Source: Aphrocallistes beatrix (Eukaryota > Porifera > Hexactinellida > Sceptrulophora > Aphrocallistidae). Taken from it: a DNA stretch of 64,000 bases. The translations under genes and the position numbers were made by a program. This document shows, piece after piece, positions 54,170 to 64,000 of this stretch (position 1 is its first letter; each line of letters starts with the position of its first letter). The stretch covers positions 310,001 to 374,000 of the forward strand of contig OY725489.1 in NCBI GenBank assembly GCA_963281255.1, given 5' to 3'. Below the pieces are notes generated by a model, which saw nothing but the letters and a program-made list of their open reading frames with translations, made no database searches and was not told where the DNA came from.

Positions 54170-54496
54170 TCACGATTTACTATCCAATAGCATCGCCTTC
54201 GCATCGTTAATCTTAGAAGCGAGATAGGGAGAGCCTCCTTTGTCTGGGTGATTTATGATCATCAAACGCCTGTGAGCTTCTGTGATGGATTTAGTGGAAG
54301 CTAAAGGACTCACGCCTAGAATTCGTGCCGCTTCTCTCGGGGTCATTTTAGGGTCAAAACCTCCGCGATAGTATGACGTCAGGTAGTTCTGGTAGACGCT
54401 GGTTAATGGTCCAGTTTTCCGTAACCCACGGATCACGGCGCGCATTAACACAGCACCAGCGAATAACCCGACCCCAGCCACTACAAGTGAGGACAT
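54170..54496 (-). CDS. DNAJC19: Mitochondrial import J-protein DNAJC19/TIM14
   Basis: A complete 108-aa protein; the animal family is usually near 115 aa. The N-terminal hydrophobic helix (about residues 3-20, [17 protein letters not shown]) is the inner-membrane anchor. The GYY-type segment appears as [20 protein letters not shown], followed by a J domain with HPDKGGSPY (about 83-91). The HPD motif needed to stimulate mtHsp70 is intact. In the TIM23/PAM motor this protein drives matrix protein import. There is a single coding exon here. The paralogue DNAJC15 has a similar J domain, but the short length favours DNAJC19. Confidence 0.93.
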   Translation of the reverse strand: MSSLVVAGVGLFAGAVLMRAVIRGLRKTGPLTSVYQNYLTSYYRGGFDPKMTPREAARILGVSPLASTKSITEAHRRLMIINHPDKGGSPYLASKINDAKAMLLDSKS

Positions 54497-55117
54497 TGAG
54501 ATACAAAGGAACTATGGATGCTAGTGTCAGCTAAAATAAATGTAAACAGTATACACTTTGACAAATGGTGTCGTATTAATTATGTCAAGTGTCTGTCAGT
54601 AGACAGATAGTGCAGATCTAGAAACATACTAGAGGGATATGGGAGTTTAATTAAACAGATGAAGGCGCTATTTTAAAATGTATGCAGAAAACCAGTAGAG
54701 CTCGTAGTGATCCATGGTTCGAAATATATAACTTATTAAAAGTATCATTAATTAATCAAGTAACAATCAAAAATAGCAAAACGTAGCATTCCTATGTATC
54801 CATTGTGTATCTATTCTATACCAGTAGGCAGTACTATAAACTTCAAAAACGCAAATATGCTGAATTGTGCATATGTATGAGATTATGTATACACAAAACT
54901 AAGATGACTTTTACATAATTTTGCAAACAAAATATCAAACTATAAACTTGGCAGAGCTCAGGAGTAAATGAGAAGTGAGAATTTGCATTCCATTCACACC
55001 TCAGTGAGATATCAGAAAGTGAAGCAAGATTCAAAATTATCAATTAGGCTCTATCATCATCACCTAATTCAATATACAATTTCAGCAATTCTCACAAGAG
55101 ATATAATCGTATAATTA
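54497..55117. other. Intergenic, nothing recognised
   Basis: AT-rich sequence upstream of DNAJC19; it presumably includes its promoter. No motif claimed. Confidence 0.5.
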
Positions 55118-55272
55118 CAGTAGAACTCGGTTAGTACGTTCTTCGGTTTAGTACGTACTCATTTCTCTGAACCAAAATCCATCTATAATATAGATTTCTA
55201 TGTAGTACAAACTCGGCTAGTACGTAATAATAATTCCTTCCCGAAGGGGTACGTCTTATCTGAGTTCTACTG
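55118..55272. mobile_element. TA-flanked MITE, family 'CAGTAGAACTCGG'
   Basis: The ends 'cagtagaactcggttagtac' and 'cttatctgagttctactg' are inverted, with TA on both sides. The interior shares 'ctgaaccaaaatccatctat' with the element at 59219. Confidence 0.85.
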
Positions 55273-55461
55273 TATATCTAAAACATTTTCAGTATGAGTT
55301 TGAATGTCATATTGTTACCATTGTGGATGAAGATGATAAGACAAAATATCCTAAAATGCCCATATAAAGATTATCAATGTAATTAGCAAGTTATATAACT
55401 TAAAATTAAATAGTTAATAACAAGTGCATGTGTTACAAGAGCTAAAAATACTCTAGGATCT

Positions 55462-55878
55462 TCAAAGGAAGTGGTAGCTCCTCAAAGTTGGTTGAGATAG
55501 TGATATTATTGCCGTCTGATAACCTTGAATTTCTCTCAGTAACCTCTGCTTTTCATTTCTCAACAAATGCCATTGCTGCGATAGCGAATCCAAGTCCGTA
55601 TATAGCTTGCAATGGCGCGTCCTTTCGTTATCGCGGAATTTCTTTGCGGCTTTTCGGTTGTTAAGTCGGCGTCTGTTATCAGCTATATAAGCCCGCTCAT
55701 TATCAGTAAGAAGTGTTAGTTTGGTAATCTCTCTAAATTTGTGAGTTTCTAGCTGTCGAAGCTTATTTATGTCAATAATTTCCTTAAACTCATTATTCTT
55801 TATCTTCATTTCCCATCCATCCATCAATATCTGTTTGCATCTCAAGCATTTCATGTAGTTCTGTGAATCACTGGACAT
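55462..55878 (-). CDS. Small bZIP transcription factor
   Basis: A frame of up to 170 aa (ATG 55974). I favour the second ATG (55878, 138 aa), because the longer form begins with a low-complexity Asn run from an AAC/AAT repeat. The C-terminal half has a basic region with R-R-R-x-N-N-R-K-A-A-K-K-F-R (near …DNRRRLNNRKAAKKFRD…), then leucine-spaced heptads (…LDSLSQQWHLLRNEKQRLL…). The preceding LTDNERAYI helix resembles the extended motif of CNC/Maf bZIP proteins ('LT..E…I..RRR'). Phe replaces the usual Cys/Ser before the final Arg. A Cys pair (CLRCKQIL) lies near the N-terminus. A nuclear DNA-binding role is inferred. Subfamily uncertain; no intron seen. Confidence 0.7.
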   Translation of the reverse strand: MSSDSQNYMKCLRCKQILMDGWEMKIKNNEFKEIIDINKLRQLETHKFREITKLTLLTDNERAYIADNRRRLNNRKAAKKFRDNERTRHCKLYTDLDSLSQQWHLLRNEKQRLLREIQGYQTAIISLSQPTLRSYHFL

Positions 55879-56782
55879 TGTGTTGTTGTTATTGTTATTG
55901 TTGTTTTTAGAATATGTTTGAATTTGATTTGTTAGAATATACATTTTATTCCTTATATACTTTTTCAGACCCAATTATGAAACATATTTTCACAATAATT
56001 CTCTTTCTACCAATTTATTTTTAACTTTCACTAACCTCAGTTCACAGTCCTAACAACACAGCAAACCAAAAGAATGCCATTCAGTCACATCACACGACCA
56101 CCAATATAAATAGCGTGTAAGCTGAACTGTCCCGTGCATCTCTGTTCTACCGCAAAAATAAGTGAACTTTACCCACTAGTGCATTCTTACTTCATGGTAA
56201 TCAGATTCCTAGGAAAATGCTGCAATAACTTTTGGTGAAACCACACTTTAATTAGTTTTGGCTGCCAATAAATGATTTAATAAAAAATGAAATTTGAGAG
56301 TTCACTAGATAGAGCATTGAGGTAAAAACTTGATTGGAAAGTTCGTCTGTCTGAGAATGCATTTTCTTAGTTAAAATTTTTAATTTTAATCGGGGAAAGC
56401 AAAGATATCCCAATAAAATAACGTTACCAAATATTCAAAATTCTATTTTTATCACTCGGGTAAAATCAACAATTCATCACTCCGATTAACAACTGAAAAT
56501 AAAACTGTTAGAGTATAAACATTATGTAAGGAAGTGGAAACCAGTCTAATTTCAGTTTACTTAATAGGGATGACCACTCTCTATCAAGTCTAAATAATGA
56601 TTGGCCAATTTAATAACGATACTAAAATGAAATTCCCTGGGTTTTCATTGGCGAGCAGTTGAGGAGAATGCTTGGATAAGAATTAGGAAAACATTTAATC
56701 ATATTATGCACATCAAAAGCTTTGTCCTGGTCACAATATACACACGCTTAATCACAATTCAAGAGCACATTTCAAACTGGAA
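55879..56782. other. Intergenic, nothing recognised
   Basis: It holds the Asn-run repeat (about 55880-55910) upstream of the bZIP start and AT-rich sequence. No gene or mobile element seen. Confidence 0.5.
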
Positions 56783-57375
56783 CTAGTCATCTTTAGTTCC
56801 ATGTTTCAAGATGTGTGTGAACGTTACGTAATCAAAATCCCCTTTGGCGTCAATAGGCGCACCCACGAAGAGATCATCCACTTCTTTATCGGTCATACGG
56901 TCCCCCATGGTGGTGAGGAGCTCCCTCAGCTTGTCCTCTTGGATCTTCCCGCTTCCTTCCTCGTCGAAACAGGCGAATGCGTTCTTAATCACATCTTCAG
57001 GATCTGTCCCGCTCAATTTCTCTCCGAACAGAGTCAGGAACATCGTGAAGTTCAGAGGCCCGTGTGCTTCATCCAGCATCTCTTGGATGTACTGGTCCGA
57101 CACATCTTTACCTGCGACACAAATGCGACACATTTAATCACATAAAAAACTGGATTTTGTGAACAAGTTCCTTTTCACACCTACGTACCTAAAGAAGCTA
57201 GCATTTCCTTCAAATCATCAGCGTCGATTTTCCCATCTCTGTTCTGATCTATAATGTTGAACGCCTCTTTGAATTCCTGGATCTGTGATTGGTCGAACAT
57301 TGCGAAGATATTCGAAGTGGCACGGTGAACTCGCTTACGCGGTTTGTCCTTCTTTGCCACTCTAGCTTTACTCAT
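56783..57375 (-). CDS. MRLC-like: Myosin regulatory light chain, copy 1 (2 exons)
   Basis: Exon 1 is 57375-57189 and exon 2 is 57111-56783. The intron (57188-57112) has GT…AG ends and splits a Gly codon after its first base. The joined product is 171 aa, the usual family length. The basic N-terminus leads to [10 protein letters not shown], the conserved Thr-Ser site of myosin light-chain kinase. EF-hand 1 has the full [12 protein letters not shown] loop; the later EF-hands are degenerate, as is normal. It binds the myosin II heavy-chain neck and activates contractility when phosphorylated. Its C-terminus (…[20 protein letters not shown]…) differs from copies 2 and 3. Confidence 0.93.
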
Positions 57376-58237
57376 TTTCTAATTCTCTAACGTAAATAAG
57401 TAAACAAATTTGTTAATATTTACAAATAGCAACCACTATTTTGTGTTAGTAAAATGTGCTTAACTTTTACAAGTAATCAATACGTGTAAACAAAACCACA
57501 ATTCTGTAATCTGTAAACTGTAATTGAGGATAATATGCAATAAACTCAGCCAAAATTTTCGAAGTAAAAAGGCAGGAAGAATCAGTTACAATCTCCGATC
57601 GATGAAGAAATGTTTGTTTATCAGAAATCATAACAAACAAAAGGAAATAATAATATCACCTCTAGCTTTCATCCGGGTAATCCACCATTAGAGTCAGGTG
57701 AGCTATTATTAGAATTCGGTAAAATGGAATTGCACTTTTCATAGAAGCAACGATGCGAACTCAATAAATGAAAAAATAGTTCCTAAAATTCAGTTATTAA
57801 TAACTGATCCAACAATAACCATATTTAGAATTTGTAAATTATTTAATTACAATAATGGTATCATTGGAAGTGAATTTCTAGAAAAATCAGAATTAGTATA
57901 AAGGCCAGGAAGAGTGGTTTAGTACTGCCACAAAATGGAGAAGCAGTGGCATCGTGGACAAACTATTCGCACGTGAGACTTAATATCTATGAGAATTGGC
58001 ACAAATTCCTTAAATGGTATATGTAAGAATTTGAATTTGATTAGTTTAGAGTCTTCACTGTTTGTGGTTTCGAGTATTTATGAAAGAAATTTGTGTCCTT
58101 TTATTAGCCTTCGCGACATAATCACTCAAGAGTTGAATAAATGTAAACAACTGTAACCATCAATATAAATAAACAAATCGGGTTTCAACCTGACCACTTC
58201 ACACATATGACTATGGCCTTGAAACGTGTATTATATA
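57376..58237. other. Intergenic, nothing recognised
   Basis: The 5' region of light-chain copy 1; AT-rich with no clear element. Confidence 0.5.
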
Positions 58238-58336
58238 CAACGGAACTGCTATGCCGACACTCTACATAACGACACCTGTATATAACGGTCACTTTTGGCC
58301 AATCTCTTAAGTGGTCGTTATAGACAGGTTTCACTG
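58238..58336. mobile_element. Decayed MITE
   Basis: The right end, inverted, reads 'cagtgaaacctgtctataac'. The left end 'caacggaactgctatgccga' is a weak match preceded by TA. 'ataacga' occurs in both arms. Probably an old TA-type MITE. Confidence 0.45.
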
Positions 58337-59218
58337 CAGTGCAAAAGGTGTCAAAGATTGTTGGAACTCAGTGATCTGCGAAGGAGAAATATTTGCACTA
58401 AACTAATACTCATTTCAAAGCTCAGCAAAATACCACTTCACATTATCATGATACTTTGACCCGTGATTGGTTGTATGTATGAGAGTGGTTTCATCAATAC
58501 TGATGAATCATTAAAATATCCAATGTGGTTTACACCAATGGCACGAGTTGAAAGTGGCTAGATATATCTCAATTATGCTTACAAATAAAGCTATGTTGTG
58601 TGATACAGAAGTATTGTGAAACTAATAAGTTCACAAAGTTCTTGTTTACTTTCACTTTGATCTAAATAACAACACACACTCACCCACAATATTACCTTGT
58701 GGTCAGCCGAGGACAATTTAGGGTAATATTCCATTCTATAAATAACGCTAAGTTTACGTGTATATTTAACCCACGAGTTACTGGGTTAACATTTTAGGAA
58801 TATTTGAGTGAAACAACGTCAATTAACTTTCATAATGTTATATCGGGTCTATTCATTGGGTGAGCCACTTTTATTCACTAAGATTACACTATGAAAAATT
58901 CCAATGGTACATATTCACTTCCATGCGTTGAATCAAGAGATAGTCATGATTCACGAGATCTTTTAAAGTGGAGGGAAACCGTCAAAGGAATGAGTAATGT
59001 TATATATCAAAGTAAGACAGGGAGATACCCTCTCTCTCTGTCTTGCAATGAGATCCAATCATTTTGTAATGTTATGTTAGTACATTTGTTCCGTTTATTA
59101 GACAGTTTATTAAATAATTTTTCTATTTGTTTGTTTCCTTATTTGACCGTTTATTTAATTAAGCACGGTTCGTGCACTTACATAGCGGGGCTAGCAAGAT
59201 TTCCTAACAATAGAGATA

Positions 59219-59367
59219 CAGTAGAACTTGGTTAGGACGTACTCAGATAATAAGTTCTTCAGTTTAGTACATCCCCATTCTCTGAACCAAAATCCATCTA
59301 TAATATAGATTTCTATGTAGTACGAACTCGGTTAGTACGTACTATTAATTCTTTTTTAGTTCTACTG
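59219..59367. mobile_element. TA-flanked MITE, family 'CAGTAGAACTCGG'
   Basis: The ends 'cagtagaacttggttaggac' and 'tttttagttctactg' are inverted, with TA borders. The interior is nearly identical to the 55118 copy ('ccaaaatccatctataatat'). Confidence 0.8.
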
Positions 59368-59369
59368 TA

Positions 59370-60357
59370 AATTCTTTACAAAAAGTATTGTTGTGTTTTA
59401 ATTAAAACAGAAGAATTAATGAATTTGATTATTATATATATAATACTAGTAATAATTCAATCAACATTCACAAGATAATTTTCCAAGTTTTGTTGTAAAA
59501 TACGCAATATTTCATAGAAAATGAGCGCCAAGTATGACAAATTGGCGCTTAATTTATGCTCTACTTCATCTGAATAAATTAAACAAATCATTCGCAAAAT
59601 TAAAAGAAATTAAACAAATTCTTATCCCGAAATCGGTCTCCTAGGAAAAACATTTTGCATTGGTTTATCAATAAATCCATCAGTTTTTGTGGCAGAGTAA
59701 TTAGTCAAATACAGAGAATCCTTTAAAGCAAATGGAAAATCTAACTCTCTAACTGGTACTGCTATTCGAACGCTTCTCGAAACAAATACTAATCATTATG
59801 AGCCACAATTGTGGCATAATTTATGTAGGTTTTGATAGGATAGTTGATAATATTAGCTATTCGAAAGGTTTTTGTAGTTAATCATCGCTAGAAAACTAAG
59901 ATTATCACTGTCGGTGAATGCTAGTTTATTTCTAAAAATTCTAACCAAACTCGGACAGATTTGAAAGAAATTTAATATTTTTCCAGTAAATAAAAAAAAT
60001 TTGCTGACGAATCTAATCGTATCATTTCTTGCTAAAATAAATAATCTTAGTTAGCCGACCAATTAAATTGTATACGTCACTTGAGTTGAATAAATTGGAA
60101 TATTTATATGCGTTAATGGTAACTAGGCAAAGCATTCTAATTTTGTGCAAACATTTACTAGAAAAGTTTTAAGTAACCAATCAGATAAGCAGAGTTGAAA
60201 CCGTTTCCACTGAACCCAGACAGAATTCAAGCAACAAATCAGAGAAGTGTTTTATCATTTTAGATTAGAAAGCAATACAGTGAATTCTTAACAGATTTAT
60301 ACCCACTAAACTTAACTAATTATTTTGAAAATATTTTTGCTCGTTTTAATTAGTTAG
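59370..60357. other. Intergenic, nothing recognised
   Basis: AT-rich, without coding signal. Several 'aaccaatcag'-like motifs occur but no element is defined. Confidence 0.5.
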
Positions 60358-60428
60358 TTGTTTGCTTGTTTGTTTGTTTGTTTGTTTGTTTGTTTGTTTG
60401 TTTGTTTGTTTGTTTGTTTATTTATTTG
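60358..60428 (+). repeat. (TTTG)n microsatellite
   Basis: About 16 tandem TTTG units with slight variation at both ends. Confidence 0.95.
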
Positions 60429-60983
60429 TATGATTGTTTAGCTGTTTATTGCTTGACTTGCAAACACAAATTTTCAGATAAAATAAAATGTTAATGAAGT
60501 TAAAAATAAAATTCCAAAGAATGATTTTCATCACTAAGAACTAAAATTATAACGAAACTCATCATCTGAATAATCAACCAATCAATTTAGAAGCTCAAAA
60601 CAAGTCAACTAAATCCGAAAACGATTTCAGTGAAATTAGCTGACAACCAATAAGACTTATATTATGTAATGCTATGGAATAGAATCTAAAAATAGCTTCT
60701 ATCGTATATTACTTTCGGTCTACAAAGTCTTCAAGTAATTTCCAAAACAAAATAAATACCTAAAACCATCACGTAATCAACTCGGTGGACTTTCGAGTAA
60801 ATAACTCCTGAATAAGACTTAGAGAATGCATTCATAATAAGTGTTTATTCTAAACAATCTGCTTATCTCCTTAAATTAGGAAATTTGCCATTTTGTTTGT
60901 AAATATCAACACAGAAAATCGTTAAGTGTATTGTTTAGATGAAAAGTAAATAACAACAATCCCAATCAACCAATCAACGCACT

Positions 60984-62599
60984 TCAATCGTCTTTAGATC
61001 CGTGTTTGAGGATGTGAATAAACTGGAGGTAATCGAACATTCCAGAATCATCAGGTGTTACCGCTTGGAACATGTTGTCCACTTGTTCATGGGAGAAACG
61101 GTCCCCCATGGTGGTGAGGAGCTCCCTCAGCTTGTCCTCTTGGATCTTCCCGCTTCCTTCCTCGTCGAAACAGGCGAACGCGTTCTTAATCACATCTTCA
61201 GGATCTGTCCCGCTCAATTTCTCTCCGAACAGAGTCAGGAACATCGTGAAGTTCAGAGGCCCGTGTGCTTCATCCAGCATTTCTTGGATGTACTGATCCG
61301 ACACATCTTTACCTGCGACACAATTTCATAACTCCCTGTCTCTTTAGTCAGTTATCCAATACAATATTAAAAGCAGAAATTGATCAAGTTTGTTTATAAA
61401 AGATGCAATTTAGTCAAAAATTTCGTTGTAGCAACAGAAATAAATAATAATATTATACTGAGTTAGAAATGAAAGCACACCGTCATACAGAATAGTGTCC
61501 TCTCAAAATACCACTTCAAACCACTTAACTCAAGGATTGAGTTGCATTCAAAGAACTTTAACTCATGCCAGACAAACTACTTTCAGTTCAATTTGAATGG
61601 CCATGTAAGGGCATGAAGAATCTAAAGGTTTCTACAACCATTTCCCTTCTACTATTCACCAGACTCAACTTTGGTGTAAACTTGTTGCATCATATTTACC
61701 TCAATTAGCAGTCTAAGTTTAGGTACGTATTTGTAAATATTTGTAGATATAAATTACCATTTATCTATAATCATATTAAAACTATTTGCTTGTATCGTTC
61801 GCGATTTATATTGTGTCAAAGAAGTTTGGACTTTTTGTAGAATTTTCAAGAAATTTTGCGTTGAAATATTTAATAATCTTAGTTCTAATTATAGAAAGAA
61901 TTTATTAATTAAATTTAGCTACAATTTATAATTGCGGATACAATATTTGATTCAAGTTTGCTCCAAATTGTTCTGAGATGTAAACAATCTATCAAAAGTT
62001 TGAAATGAAGTGCGGATGCATTTCTGCATGGATTGAATCTGATTGGTTGAAATGAAATATAGTTTACAGGTAGGAGGTTAGGAGGTAAATAAATAATGAT
62101 TGGTCATTTAATAGAAACCATCCCCTGCATAGTAATTGAGTTAAAATAGCAAAATCTATTTACAAACTACAGTACACATATTCTAATTCACGTAGGTAAC
62201 CAATGGGTTTACAAATACAGGTGACTCCGCTTAATCGGGACACTTTGGTTCCAGATATTTTGTCCAGATTAAGCGGAGGTCCCAATTAACCAATGAAATT
62301 TAGTATTAGCTTCATGTATGGGAACCATTTCGTTCCTGGAGACTTGTCCCGATTATTAAGCGGAGTTGACTGTATGCATATATATGTATATTTTCACACC
62401 TCTAAACACCATACTCACCAAGAGAGTCCAACATTTCTTTCAAGTCTTCAGAATCGATGTATCCATCTCTGTTCTGATCGATGATGTTAAACGCTTCCTT
62501 GAATTCCTGGATCTGTGATTGGTCCAGCATCGCAAAGATATTCGAGGTAGCTCTCCTCTGTCGAGATTTACTCTTCGTCATTAGTCGATGTTTACTCAT
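60984..62599 (-). CDS. MRLC-like: Myosin regulatory light chain, copy 2 (2 exons)
   Basis: Exon 1 is 62599-62419 (donor G|GTGAGT) and exon 2 is 61312-60984 (acceptor GCAG|GT). The joined product is 169 aa with the [10 protein letters not shown] phosphorylation site and EF-hand [12 protein letters not shown]. The intron is at the same codon and phase as copy 1 but 1106 bases long, and contains a MITE (62218-62372). Exon 2 and about 25 bases of 3' flank ('cccaatcaaccaatcaacgc') are almost identical to copy 3, while exon 1 is more diverged. Same contractile role. Confidence 0.93.
62218..62372. mobile_element. TA-flanked MITE inside the copy-2 intron
   Basis: The ends 'caggtgactccgcttaatcg' and 'cgattattaagcggagttga' are inverted with TA borders. 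Same family as 31354 and 52975. Confidence 0.85.
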
Positions 62600-62763
62600 T
62601 TGTTGTTGTTTACTAGTTCATATAAACAAACAAAAAGTTGAGAATGTGTTCTGACAGAAGGAAAAGTGGGAGAGATTTCAACAGAATTGTACAATAATAA
62701 CTTTTGATTCTAACAAATATACACATTCAACACACTCAATCCCAATCAACCAATCAACGCACT

Positions 62764-63469
62764 TCAATCGTTTTTAGATCCGTGTTTGAGGATGTGAATA
62801 AACTGGAGGTAATCGAACATTCCAGAATCATCAGGTGTTACCGCTTGGAACATGTTGTCCACTTGTTCATGGGAGAAACGATCCCCCATGGTGGTGAGGA
62901 GCTCCCTCAGCTTGTCCTCTTGGATCTTCCCGCTTCCTTCCTCGTCGAAACAGGCGAACGCGTTCTTTAGCACGTCTTCAGGATCTGTCCCGCTCAATTT
63001 CTCCCCGAACAGAGTCAGGAACATCGTGAAGTTCAGATTCCCTTTCGCTTCTTCCAGCATTTCTTGGATGTAGTTCTCCGACACGTCTTTGCCTATTGAA
63101 CTGAACTTAAACAGAACCAATGAACACTTTAAATGAAAGACAGCTGTTTGTCTGTTTGATTAATATTCCAGAATTTAGCCATAAATAGGCTTAATAAATG
63201 GAATATAAGGATTGGACGTTACACCTTCTTAAAATATTGAAAACTTCAGTGAACTAACTGGAACTGGAACTAAGTTAGTTCTACATACCAAGGGACACCA
63301 TTATCTCCTGCAGATCTTTCCCGTCAATGAATCCATCTCGATTCTGATCGATGATATTGAAGGCCTCCTTAAATTCCTGAATTTGAGTCTGGTCGAACAT
63401 AGAAAATATATTCGAAGTCCGTGGACGGCCGCCGCCATGCTTTGATTTCTGCGCGCGTGATCTGCTCAT
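62764..63469 (-). CDS. MRLC-like: Myosin regulatory light chain, copy 3 (2 exons)
   Basis: Exon 1 is 63469-63289 (donor G|GTATGT) and exon 2 is 63092-62764 (acceptor ATAG|GC). Same intron position and phase; 169 aa. The N-terminus ([20 protein letters not shown]) keeps Thr-Ser but has RPRTS where copies 1 and 2 have RATS-type spacing. It is therefore the least typical kinase site of the three. EF-hand 1 is [12 protein letters not shown]. Exon 2 ends …[10 protein letters not shown]. It is tandem with copies 1 and 2 on the same strand. Confidence 0.92.
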
Positions 63470-63585
63470 TGGCTAATTCGGAACTGAAACCGGAAATTGG
63501 AACTAAGTTTATAATGGGATAGGAACTAAAGGCGTTAAATATTAAAATATATTTGTAAATAAATACATTAAAAGATAAAAAAAGT

Positions 63586-63941
63586 TTATAGAATGCTACA
63601 TATCTTCGAAGTGATCTGTTCACCAGTGTTACTATTTTTAGATTTCCCGCCATTTCCTGCATTCCCTGCGTTATATGGCGCCTGAATTCCTTTGGAACTT
63701 TTCCCTTTATTAGTTTCAGTTCCAATATCCTCCAATTCTTCCTCGCTCCTCTCAGTGATTGGGGCGAGGGTGCCTTGTCGTCTCGGAACTAAGAAAATTG
63801 GTTCCAATCCTTCTCTGTCAATCAAATCTGGCATCTCATTGGTTGGTTCAGACGCTGCTTCAAAATTATCCGCGAATTCCAATAACCCATTTTCGCTGTC
63901 AAGATTATCCAACAGGGTAGGGTAACTCTGTGTATACTCAC
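63586..63941 (-). CDS. Terminal exon of an unrecognised gene
   Basis: An open frame with a likely acceptor at 63942-63943 (…AATTTAG|GTGAG, minus strand) and stop at 63586-63588. The gene continues beyond the right edge of the window. The ~118 encoded residues are acidic and disordered-looking (…SEEELEDIGTE…), then Gly/Asn-rich (…AGNAGNGGKSKNSN…), ending KICSIL. CSIL fits a CaaX box, and a final Leu would favour geranylgeranylation, so the protein may be membrane-anchored. No domain recognised. Confidence 0.5.
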
Positions 63942-64000
63942 CTAAATTGGAACTAAAATGAATGCATAGTTCCAATATAATTGAGCCATTATAATTGGAA

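Noticed and set aside
56801..57145. Plus-strand frames opposite the light-chain genes (also 61002-61331 and 62704-62970)
   Set aside because: Antisense shadows of myosin light-chain exon 2.
58891..59235. 114-aa plus-strand frame
   Set aside because: No motif, no splice context, and it runs into a MITE; probably chance.
1..64000. tRNA or rRNA genes
   Set aside because: I looked for cloverleaf-like and conserved rRNA segments and found none I could support by eye; a tRNAscan/Infernal run would settle it.

Overview
This is a eukaryotic window, most likely from a compact, AT-rich invertebrate metazoan genome. The evidence is spliced genes with short introns, a mitochondrial DnaJ protein, non-muscle/smooth-type myosin regulatory light chains, coiled-coil/NHL proteins, and a very high load of short inverted-repeat DNA transposons. 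A sponge (possibly a glass sponge) is my best guess from the coiled-coil/NHL style and intron sizes. That is an inference; no sequence search was run.

Layout. 1-1800: repeats, with no supported gene. 1820-5113 (+): a coiled-coil/NHL gene cut by an in-frame TAA, a partial second NHL copy, and between them an intronless, decayed exportin-7 (XPO7/RanBP16) pseudogene. 6201-50370: the core of the window, five very large single-exon genes related to the interferon-induced very large GTPases (VLIG/GVIN/URGCP family). Three lie on the minus strand (A 6201-10873, B 14148-20911, C 22205-28963) and two on the plus strand (D 34764-41435, E 43869-50370). C and D are intact (2252 and 2223 aa). A is a pseudogene with two frameshifts and a large C-terminal deletion. 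B has a 1-base frameshift near its 3' end. E has lost about 37 codons and shifts frame just before its P-loop. A-C are tandem duplicates that share 5' and 3' flanks. The C-D gap is full of nested transposons. 51175-52860 (-): an NHL pseudogene broken by two transposons. 54170-63941: ordinary genes, all minus strand: DNAJC19/TIM14, a small bZIP factor, three tandem myosin regulatory light-chain genes, and the last exon of an unrecognised gene ending in a CaaX-like tetrapeptide.

The most interesting content is the architecture of the VLIG-like proteins. In order it is: three tandem helix-turn-helix-like units at the N-terminus; a degenerate GTPase-like module; a GBP/VLIG-type G domain (GPQSSGKST, DTEGL, NQQADP); a long helical region; a Cys/His cluster; and a C-terminal von Willebrand A-like domain with an altered MIDAS motif. 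Two islands (around the degenerate G-like module and around the P-loop) are almost identical in DNA, silent sites included, in all five genes despite strong divergence elsewhere. This suggests ongoing gene conversion across the inverted cluster. By family knowledge the cluster is plausibly a cell-autonomous immunity locus, but that role is inferred.
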